From BHER01 sp051652245 (GTDB lineage: Bacteria; Bacillota_I; Bacilli_A; Culicoidibacterales; Culicoidibacteraceae), in contig JBOFTV010000056.1 of NCBI GenBank assembly GCA_051652245.1, forward strand, positions 1 through 23,222: a DNA stretch of 23,222 bases. Direction: 5' to 3'. The notes beneath the pieces are model-generated. The model was not told the origin of the DNA. It did no database searches and was given only the letters and a program-made list of their open reading frames with translations. Each line of letters begins with the position of its first letter. Position 1 is the first letter of the stretch. Positions 7,228 to 12,774 of the stretch are shown here, piece after piece. The position numbers and the translations under genes are program-made.

Positions 7228-8637
7228 ATGTTGAGATGTAAGAAAATATTTTTTTCAGTTATTTTACTATTTGGATTGGTGCTTTCAGCATGTAATATTG
7301 AAATTGTTGCATCGTATGATGTCATTATTTTTGGTGCTGGTGTAAGTAGTTTAACGGCTGCAATTGATTTGGCAGACAGTGGGAAAAAAGTGTTGATTGT
7401 TGAAGAGAGTGGCATTGTGGGTGGTAATAAGCGGCTATTGACAAGTGGCGTATCAATTCTAGATCCGGTCACAGATACAGCAGCATCATTTAAAAACGAC
7501 ATCATCGAAAATAATAATGGCAAAGAAAATTTCTACGTTAATCACCTCGTTAGATCAGCAGAAACGATTCCGGCATGGTTAAAAAGCAACAATGTCATGT
7601 TGGAAAATAAGATACAGCTACCAGGAAATAGTGTTGCCAGAACGCTTGCTGCTAAAAATGGTGAACATACGGGCAATAAGATTGTATTAGACCTTGAAAA
7701 AGCAGCAAAAGCCAAGCAAGTAAAAATTGCATATAACAGTAAAATAGAGAAAATAATGCCTAAAAATGATGCTGGTGTCTATGCGTTAAATATTGAAGAT
7801 AGGACAACAATTGTCACAGTTAATACGAAAACAATTGTTTTTGGAGAAGACTTTTCAACATTTTATGATTCAGTAGTCCCAATAACTGATCGCCAACAAA
7901 TAATTGAATTCAAGGGAAAGACAACAATTGACTCGTCAACAGGAATGAAGCTACTGCAAACAATGGGTGGCGATTTTAGTAAAACAGGTGAACTTAATCT
8001 ACTGGACAACTTTAATTATTCTAATTCGCAACCAATTTCACCCGCCTTGCGGACTCATGGAGCGATGCTTGTTAATCGTGAAGGAAAGCGATTTATTAAT
8101 GAAATGTCAAATATTCAACTCGTCGCAAAAGAAATTATGAACCAGCCGGGGGGAATGGCTTATCTTATTTTTGATGATGTTGTGCTAGAAAACATGGAAT
8201 ATTTAAAGAAATCATATTCAAAGCAAACAACAACAGAAGCCCAATCAATCACTGATTTATCAGTGGCATTAGCGATTAATGAAACAAGTCTCCAACGCAC
8301 AATAGCTGAGTATAAAGACTATGCTTTTATGAAAAATGATTTAGCCTTTAATCGGCCATTTGAAGCAAATATGCCCGCATTTGCACAAGCGGGTACAAAT
8401 GGTAAAGCATATTATGCAATCGCAGTGCAACCAATTATTAATGTCCGCTCAACCTATGCTAAAGTAAGCGATAAATTTGAAGTAATTAAAGACAATGTAC
8501 CAATGGAGGGCATTTATGCTGTAGGTGATAGTGCAGCAGGAATACAACTAACAACGACATTATATGGAACAGAACTGACTTATGCTATTACAATGGGACG
8601 CGATGTTGCAATTAGTATAAATGAATTTTTACAATAA
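7228..8637 (+). CDS. Exported FAD-binding lipoprotein, fumarate reductase flavoprotein-like
   Basis: The 469-residue product starts with a lipoprotein signal peptide: MLRCKK, a hydrophobic core and the lipobox LSAC, so Cys22 would be lipidated and the protein anchored outside the membrane. A Rossmann FAD motif follows (YDVIIFGAGVSSLTAA, about 30-45, with an acidic VEE about 15 residues later), and a second FAD-contact strand occurs near the C-terminus (GIYAVGDSAAGIQ). GAMLVNREGKRFINEM resembles flavocytochrome c / succinate dehydrogenase flavoprotein subunits. Other hallmarks have diverged: the usual Pro-x-x-His-His-Thr-x-Gly-Gly segment reads as PIINVRSTYA, and the Arg-Leu-Gly-Gly-Asn loop reads as TLYGTEL. 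No FMN-binding domain or heme motif is present. The likely role is an extracytoplasmic redox enzyme of unknown substrate; fumarate reduction is doubtful. It is the last gene of the EIIB-galU operon. Confidence 0.85.
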   Translation: MLRCKKIFFSVILLFGLVLSACNIEIVASYDVIIFGAGVSSLTAAIDLADSGKKVLIVEESGIVGGNKRLLTSGVSILDPVTDTAASFKNDIIENNNGKENFYVNHLVRSAETIPAWLKSNNVMLENKIQLPGNSVARTLAAKNGEHTGNKIVLDLEKAAKAKQVKIAYNSKIEKIMPKNDAGVYALNIEDRTTIVTVNTKTIVFGEDFSTFYDSVVPITDRQQIIEFKGKTTIDSSTGMKLLQTMGGDFSKTGELNLLDNFNYSNSQPISPALRTHGAMLVNREGKRFINEMSNIQLVAKEIMNQPGGMAYLIFDDVVLENMEYLKKSYSKQTTTEAQSITDLSVALAINETSLQRTIAEYKDYAFMKNDLAFNRPFEANMPAFAQAGTNGKAYYAIAVQPIINVRSTYAKVSDKFEVIKDNVPMEGIYAVGDSAAGIQLTTTLYGTELTYAITMGRDVAISINEFLQ

Positions 8638-8642
8638 TAAGA

Positions 8643-8678
8643 AGACATAAGCTTTGAGCTTATGTCTAGCAATTTTTT
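8643..8678 (+). terminator. Terminator of the EIIB-flavolipoprotein operon
   Basis: A perfect 10-bp stem pairs AGACATAAGC (8643-8652) with GCTTATGTCT (8658-8667) across a five-base loop. AGCAATTTTTTC follows. Confidence 0.88.
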
Positions 8679-8703
8679 CTTTTTAAAAAAATTACTAGAC
8701 ATG
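8661..8703. repeat. Second inverted repeat sharing the terminator's 3' arm
   Basis: TATGTCTAGCAATTTTTT (8661-8678) pairs with the segment 8686-8703, which ends CTAGACATG. The match is about 18 bp with one C/A mismatch, one terminal wobble and a seven-base T-rich loop. Because 8661-8667 belongs to both stems, this fold and the terminator exclude each other. The right arm contains TAGACA, a possible deoD -35. Confidence 0.6.
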
Positions 8704-8748
8704 ATTTCAAATGAGAAGTCATAGATTTATGAGAAGAGAGTGATTATT

Positions 8749-9453
8749 ATGGCAACAGCACATATTTCAGCTAATAAGGGTGATTTTGCTAAGACTGTTT
8801 TGATGCCTGGGGATCCATTACGCGCAAAATTTATTGCCGAGAATTTTTTAGAAGATGCTAAATTGGTTACGTCAGTGAGAAATATGTTTGGATATACTGG
8901 AACTTATAAAGGAAGACGAATTTCTGTTATGGGTTCGGGGATGGGACAACCATCGATTGGGATTTATTCGTATGAATTATATACCGAGTACGATGTTGAA
9001 AATATCATTCGAATTGGCTCAGCAGGATCATATCAGGCAGATGTCAATATAAGAGATATTGTTATTGGTCAAGGAGCAAGTTCAGAATCACGCTTTGACC
9101 ATCAATATGGTTTACCAGGTAATTTTGCGCCAATAGCTGATTGGTCATTACTGAAAAAAGCAGTTGATATTGCAGCAGAACAAGGCAAAGAAGTTAAAGT
9201 TGGAAATATTTTATCAAGTGATGTCTTTTATAATGCAACAGAGGGTTCATTTAAGAAATGGGCTGATATGGGTGTGTTGTGTGTGGAGATGGAAGCTGCT
9301 GCACTATATCTCAATGCAGCTAAATTAGGAAAGAAGGCATTGTGTATTCTGACGATTTCTGATTCGTTGGTTACACATGAGACGACATCTGCAGAGGAGC
9401 GGGAGAAGACCTTTACTGCGATGATGGAAATAGCTTTAGAATTTGCGGAGTAA
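8749..9453 (+). CDS. deoD: Purine nucleoside phosphorylase, DeoD type
   Basis: This enzyme splits purine (deoxy)ribonucleosides with phosphate into free base and (deoxy)ribose-1-phosphate for salvage. The hexameric DeoD type is clear in 234 residues: HIS at 5-7, phosphate-binding GDPLRAKFIAE (21-31), Arg44 in SVRNM, VMGSGMGQPSIGIYSYEL (60-77), RIGSAGS, SDVFY, VEMEAAALY and ISDSLVTHE with the catalytic Asp. I chose the ATG at 8749 because AGAAGAGAG (8732-8740) lies eight bases upstream; the in-frame GTG at 8740 would sit inside that RBS. No textbook promoter is seen. Expression may depend partly on read-through of the upstream terminator, or on a weak promoter whose -35 (TAGACA, 8696-8701) overlaps the inverted repeat. 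A strong terminator follows. Confidence 0.96.
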   Translation: MATAHISANKGDFAKTVLMPGDPLRAKFIAENFLEDAKLVTSVRNMFGYTGTYKGRRISVMGSGMGQPSIGIYSYELYTEYDVENIIRIGSAGSYQADVNIRDIVIGQGASSESRFDHQYGLPGNFAPIADWSLLKKAVDIAAEQGKEVKVGNILSSDVFYNATEGSFKKWADMGVLCVEMEAAALYLNAAKLGKKALCILTISDSLVTHETTSAEEREKTFTAMMEIALEFAE

Positions 9454-9454
9454 T

Positions 9455-9494
9455 AAAAAAGAGCGTTGCTGTAATAGGTTTAACGCTCTTTTTT
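9455..9494 (+). terminator. Terminator of deoD
   Basis: A perfect 13-bp stem pairs AAAAAAGAGCGTT (9455-9467) with AACGCTCTTTTTT (9482-9494) over a 14-base loop. It carries A and T tracts on both sides, so it could work in either direction. Confidence 0.93.
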
Positions 9495-9593
9495 GAGTCA
9501 TTATATTGTGGGGACGTAGTTTTGTAAGATAATTAGGCAGTTGTAAATAGGACTTAAATAATAGTTAAAAGATAGCACGTAGTCAATGAAAAA

Positions 9594-9602
9594 TGATATA
9601 AT
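9594..9602 (+). promoter_or_regulatory. Candidate extended -10 promoter of mrr
   Basis: TGATATAAT (9594-9602) is an extended -10 with a perfect hexamer but no recognisable -35. Transcription from here gives a leader of about 125 bases before the mrr ATG, unusually long for this window. The bases between the deoD terminator and this site hold nothing recognisable. Confidence 0.55.
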
Positions 9603-9650
9603 TCTATTAGAACGGATGATAATATATGAGCGAAGCAGACCAAAAAATCT

Positions 9651-9742
9651 ATGGGAACATCTGGTCATGACGAAAAAAAAGAAATAAAAAAAGTGAGGGA
9701 GGAAGTCAAGTGAGTCTACTTGACAAAATATTATGCAACTAA
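9651..9742 (+). promoter_or_regulatory. Short overlapping ORFs and hairpin controlling mrr translation (candidate)
   Basis: The best Shine-Dalgarno here, GGGAGGA (9697-9703), is six bases before a GTG at 9710. That GTG opens a 10-codon ORF (MSLLDKILCN, ending TAA at 9742) out of frame with mrr. The mrr ATG at 9733 lies inside this mini-ORF and has no RBS of its own. The GTG also lies in a perfect hairpin, GTCAAGT (9705-9711) with ACTTGAC (9718-9724). A 20-codon charged ORF (ATG 9651, no RBS) ends TGA at 9711-9713, overlapping the GTG as GTGA. Translational coupling into mrr, or an operator at the repeat, would explain the layout. Confidence 0.45.
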
Positions 9743-10659
9743 AGTTTTATGACTATTTATATCCAGTATTAAAAGCACATGAGAGTGGGGCAATACTACA
9801 GGTTAAAGAGCTGTATAACGTTGTTGCTGCCATGGTTGAGCTAACAGAAGAGCAAATGCGAAAGCCAATGGGAGTGAATGGTAAACAGCTAATCTACAGA
9901 AATCGTATTTCATGGGCCAAAACATATATAAGCAGGGCGGGGCTAATTGAAAATAGGGGAAAAGGTCTGTGGCAAATCACAGAAAAAGGGAAAAATTGGT
10001 TGGTAAATCAGCCTACACTTACGTTGTTAGATTTGAAAGAAATAGGAGGAGAAGCATATAAAAAATTTACAGAGGTACCTTTGGATAAAGGAGCTTCACA
10101 ATGTGAAAACATAAAAGCAGTAAACGAGCAGACAACACCAGATGAACAAATGAATGACGCATGGAAAAAATTAAATGAAAAAGTGAGTGAACAACTATAT
10201 GATTTGATTATGAGTAACGACTTTTATTTTTTTGAGCAGTTGATTATTGATTTAATGGAAGCGATGGGGTACGGCGTTAGATTTGATAACGGAAAAGCCA
10301 TGCAGCGGACAAATGATGAAGGAATTGATGGTATTATTAACCAAGATAAATTAGGTCTAGAGCAAATTTATTTACAAGCAAAAAGATATTGTCGTGGGAA
10401 TAAAGTAGGAGGACCAGAGATACATGCTTTTGTTGGAGCACTTTCAGTAAAAGGGGCAACAAAGGGAGTATTTGTAACTACATCAAAATTTACAGCAGCA
10501 GCTTGGGAAATTGCTAATAACATTAAGGAAAAAAAGATTGTGCTTGTGGATCGTGATAAACTATTGAATTTAATGATGGATCATAATTTAGGTGTGAGAA
10601 AAGAACGTATGTATGAAATAAAAGCTATTGATTTAGATTATTTTGAAGTTAGTGATTAA
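9733..10659 (+). CDS. mrr: Mrr-family type IV restriction endonuclease
   Basis: Mrr enzymes cut methylated foreign DNA and have no partner methyltransferase. This 308-residue protein has the two-domain Mrr plan. An N-terminal winged-helix domain (about 1-92; RISWAKTYISRAGLIE, then GLWQITEKGKNWL) is followed by a polar linker (about 105-150). The C-terminal PD-(D/E)xK nuclease domain has Asp199 in DEGIDG and the Mrr variant QAK at 215-217, then GPEIHAFVGAL and GVFVTTSKFTAAAWEIA. All expected catalytic positions are present, so it should be active. The ATG at 9733 fits the family's N-terminus but has no Shine-Dalgarno (see the leader entry). The gene stands alone between the deoD terminator and the his promoter, and reads richer in AGA, ATA and GGA codons than its neighbours, consistent with horizontal gain. 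No convincing terminator follows it. Confidence 0.93.
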   Translation: MQLKFYDYLYPVLKAHESGAILQVKELYNVVAAMVELTEEQMRKPMGVNGKQLIYRNRISWAKTYISRAGLIENRGKGLWQITEKGKNWLVNQPTLTLLDLKEIGGEAYKKFTEVPLDKGASQCENIKAVNEQTTPDEQMNDAWKKLNEKVSEQLYDLIMSNDFYFFEQLIIDLMEAMGYGVRFDNGKAMQRTNDEGIDGIINQDKLGLEQIYLQAKRYCRGNKVGGPEIHAFVGALSVKGATKGVFVTTSKFTAAAWEIANNIKEKKIVLVDRDKLLNLMMDHNLGVRKERMYEIKAIDLDYFEVSD

Positions 10660-10761
10660 CGACTTTTTTTCAATAAAATTGTTCCGGCTTCCGCATTTTT
10701 GAAAATTAGATAAGTAAATCAGAGCCCTAAGCAAAATATCCGATTATAAACAGAAAATCTA

Positions 10762-10790
10762 TTGACACGCGATTTAATATTCTGTATAAT
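10762..10790 (+). promoter_or_regulatory. Consensus sigma-A promoter of the histidine operon
   Basis: Perfect TTGACA (10762-10767) and perfect TATAAT (10785-10790) are 17 bases apart, the best promoter in the window. The start point would be near 10797, only a few bases before the leader ORF's Shine-Dalgarno. A constitutive-looking promoter fits control after initiation, by attenuation. Confidence 0.92.
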
Positions 10791-10815
10791 CATATAAAAA
10801 TAAGGAGGAACACAT

Positions 10816-10881
10816 GTGATTAAAATAAACAGTACACGTAACCGCAGCGCGCATCATCATAGCAAGAAGATTGGATACTGA
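10816..10881 (+). CDS. hisL: Putative his operon leader peptide with three consecutive His codons
   Basis: This 21-residue ORF starts at GTG 10816, seven bases after TAAGGAGG (10801-10808), and stops at TGA 10879-10881. Its middle reads RSAHHHSKK, with three CAT codons at 10852-10860. It lies between the his promoter and an intrinsic terminator about 90 bases downstream, followed by hisZ. This is the classical layout of a ribosome-mediated attenuator: scarce charged tRNA-His would stall the ribosome at the CAT run and change downstream RNA folding. An ATG two bases earlier (10814) is followed at once by TGA and cannot be the start. The peptide itself probably has no function beyond being translated. 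The role is inference from position and codon content. Confidence 0.75.
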   Translation: MIKINSTRNRSAHHHSKKIGY

Positions 10882-10888
10882 TTATATG

Positions 10889-10967
10889 TTTAATGACATG
10901 TTATCATCGATTCAGTCTCGTTTTGCGATAACTGCTAATAATCGATGGTTATAAATTATATTTATAA
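10889..10967 (+). promoter_or_regulatory. Alternative RNA structures of the his attenuator
   Basis: Several pairings compete. CATCGATT (10905-10912) pairs perfectly with AATCGATG (10940-10947). GTTATC (10900-10905) pairs with GATAAC (10927-10932), crossing the first. TTTAATGACATG (10889-10900) pairs 11 of 12 with the leader start at 10813-10824. GATGG (10944-10948) can pair with CCATT (10975-10979) in the terminator's left arm, a short candidate antiterminator. TTATAAAT (10949-10956) and ATTTATAA (10960-10967) form a small hairpin. I cannot settle which sets form together. The T-box consensus is absent. Confidence 0.5.
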
Positions 10968-10969
10968 GT

Positions 10970-11002
10970 AAAGGCCATTTGTGGATAAGCAAATGGCCTT
11001 TT
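10970..11002 (+). terminator. Leader (attenuator) terminator before hisZ
   Basis: A perfect 12-bp stem pairs AAAGGCCATTTG (10970-10981) with CAAATGGCCTTT (10990-11001) around an eight-base loop. The run of T's ends at 11002 (four T's). It lies between the his promoter and hisZ, so it must be bypassed for the operon to be expressed. Confidence 0.88.
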
Positions 11003-11031
11003 ATGCAATAAAATTTTGGAGGTAACACAAT

Positions 11032-12147
11032 ATGGAATCAAAAATTAAACAATTAAAAGATAGCTTCAGCTTAAATGGATTTGAAGATTTTCCCGTGAAT
11101 TTATTTGAAGAATTTGAGCATTATTATATCAACCGTGAATATATCACGACGGACAAAGTTCTAAAAGTAATGAGTGAGGGTAATGTAATGATGGCCATGC
11201 AGGCAGATATCACAATTTCAGCTGCTAAAGTATTTTCAAGCAAGCGTGATAAGGTAAATGCAAGCATGAAAATATGTTATGAAGGTGAGACATTTAGCAA
11301 AGCAAAACAGCCCAATCCTGGTATTAGAAAACAGCATGTTCTTGGCATTGAATCTTTTGGTGTGAGTGATTGTTTTAGTGATTTAGAAGTATTATCCTTA
11401 GCGCTAGAAACATTAGCAATTTGGGAGCGAAAGTTCTTGTTAGTTATCTCATTTAGCGATTTTCTTGATAATCTTTTAAGTCAATTGCCACTTTTAGAGC
11501 AGGAGAAAGCGACATTAACCCAAGCAATTCAGATGAAGAATGTCACGGCAATCAACAGCCAACTAGATTTATATAAGGATAACCCACTAGCCCAGCTAAT
11601 TAGCACGATTTGTACGCAATTTGGTACACTTTTACAGATGTACGAACTACTAGTAACGAGTTCAATAGCCAAATATGATCAGAATATCCTCCCAAACCTC
11701 AAAACCCTCCTAACCTTTTTTGAAAAAAAACCAAACCTTGACAAAATTCAAGTCGACTTTAGCCTCAAAAATGAACAGTCGTATTACCAAGGCATTATTT
11801 TCCAGGGTTTCATTGAAGGCATTAATAACCCGATTTTACTAGGTGGAAGAAGCAATTTACTTAAAACGAAAGAAGAAATCATAATTAATTCTGTTGGCTT
11901 TAGCTTAGCTCTAGATGATCTCACTTTTAGCGAGGATGGACGTAAACAACAAATTGATTGCTTGATCATTTATCAGGAGTCAAACGCAGAGTTACATCGA
12001 CTAATTGAAACATTGCACAAGCAAAATAAATCAACATATACAATAAAGGCAACAGCAATTACTGATGTTAGGGCGATTATTAAAACCCAAAAATATCACA
12101 CCGTGTATCAACAAGATAAGGGAATTTTTACAAAGGAGGAATACTAG
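11032..12147 (+). CDS. hisZ: ATP phosphoribosyltransferase regulatory subunit HisZ
   Basis: HisZ is a catalytically inactive histidyl-tRNA synthetase paralogue that joins short-form HisG in a hetero-octamer and is needed for its activity and histidine feedback. In 371 residues the class II synthetase core is recognisable but worn. QADITISAAKV (58-68) stands where synthetases have the R-x-D-x-T motif 2 region, and YYQGIIFQGF (251-260) then GGR (271-273) match the YYTG-x-x-F and GGRYD segments. The anticodon-binding domain of true HisS is absent; instead there is a short C-terminal extension. The RBS GGAGG (11018-11022) is nine bases before the ATG. The sequence is more divergent than its neighbours, and identity rests on these motifs plus direct linkage to a short hisG. 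The stop codon abuts the hisG start. Confidence 0.9.
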   Translation: MESKIKQLKDSFSLNGFEDFPVNLFEEFEHYYINREYITTDKVLKVMSEGNVMMAMQADITISAAKVFSSKRDKVNASMKICYEGETFSKAKQPNPGIRKQHVLGIESFGVSDCFSDLEVLSLALETLAIWERKFLLVISFSDFLDNLLSQLPLLEQEKATLTQAIQMKNVTAINSQLDLYKDNPLAQLISTICTQFGTLLQMYELLVTSSIAKYDQNILPNLKTLLTFFEKKPNLDKIQVDFSLKNEQSYYQGIIFQGFIEGINNPILLGGRSNLLKTKEEIIINSVGFSLALDDLTFSEDGRKQQIDCLIIYQESNAELHRLIETLHKQNKSTYTIKATAITDVRAIIKTQKYHTVYQQDKGIFTKEEY

Positions 12148-12774
12148 ATGTATATCAATATTGCACTACCAAAAGGAAGACTTGGGAAGCGGGCCTATGA
12201 ACTGCTTAAGCTAATTGGCTATGATTGTCCCCAACTCGAAGGCGAAAGTCGGAAACTAGTTTTTGAGAATGAGGAGAAGCAATTGCGGTTTTTTATGGTT
12301 AAGGCAAGTGATGTTCCGGTATTTGTCCAAAAAGGTGTAGCAGACATCGGGATTGTGGGGAAAGATATTTTAGCTGAAAGTGGCCAAAGGATGCTCGAAA
12401 TGGTGGACTTGAATTTTGGTAAATGTCGTTTTGCCGTTGCAGCTCCACGCGGATTTGTTGAAAATTACCAGAGACCACTAATTGTTGCAACCAAGTATAT
12501 TCAAATAGCGAAAGCATACTATGCTTTACAAAATCGGGAAATTGAGTTGGTTAAACTCAATGGATCAGTTGAAATTGCCCCACTTGTTGGCTTGGCTGAT
12601 GTTATTGTTGATATTGTTGAAACAGGTACAACACTGAGGGAAAATAACTTAGAGGTGCAAACATATTTTATGGATATTTCAGCAAGATGTATTGTTAATG
12701 AGGCCAATTATCGTTTTAAAAATGAAGCTATTGATAGCCTAATTAATAGCTTAAGAGGAGAGATTAACAAATGA
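12148..12774 (+). CDS. hisG: ATP phosphoribosyltransferase catalytic subunit, short form
   Basis: HisG condenses ATP and PRPP, the committed step of histidine synthesis. At 208 residues this is the short form that lacks the C-terminal histidine-binding domain and needs HisZ, encoded just upstream. Signatures are LPKGRLG (7-13), DIGIVGKDIL (66-75), FAVAAP near 95-100 and the PRPP loop DIVETGTTL (155-163). The ATG directly follows the hisZ TAG and uses AAAGGAGG (12132-12139) at eight bases. The end overlaps the hisD start as ATGA, so the two genes are probably translationally coupled. Confidence 0.97.
   Translation: MYINIALPKGRLGKRAYELLKLIGYDCPQLEGESRKLVFENEEKQLRFFMVKASDVPVFVQKGVADIGIVGKDILAESGQRMLEMVDLNFGKCRFAVAAPRGFVENYQRPLIVATKYIQIAKAYYALQNREIELVKLNGSVEIAPLVGLADVIVDIVETGTTLRENNLEVQTYFMDISARCIVNEANYRFKNEAIDSLINSLRGEINK

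Noticed and set aside
10814..10819. ATG start for the his leader peptide
   Set aside because: It is followed at once by TGA. The GTG two bases later has correct spacing and a 21-codon frame.
10797..11002. T-box riboswitch upstream of hisZ
   Set aside because: The T-box consensus (AGGGTGGnACCGCG) and the specifier stem layout are not present, whereas a translated His-rich ORF is.
11700..11740. T6-G-A8 run in hisZ as programmed slippage or frameshift site
   Set aside because: The frame continues intact through to motifs characteristic of HisZ, and no alternative product frame follows.
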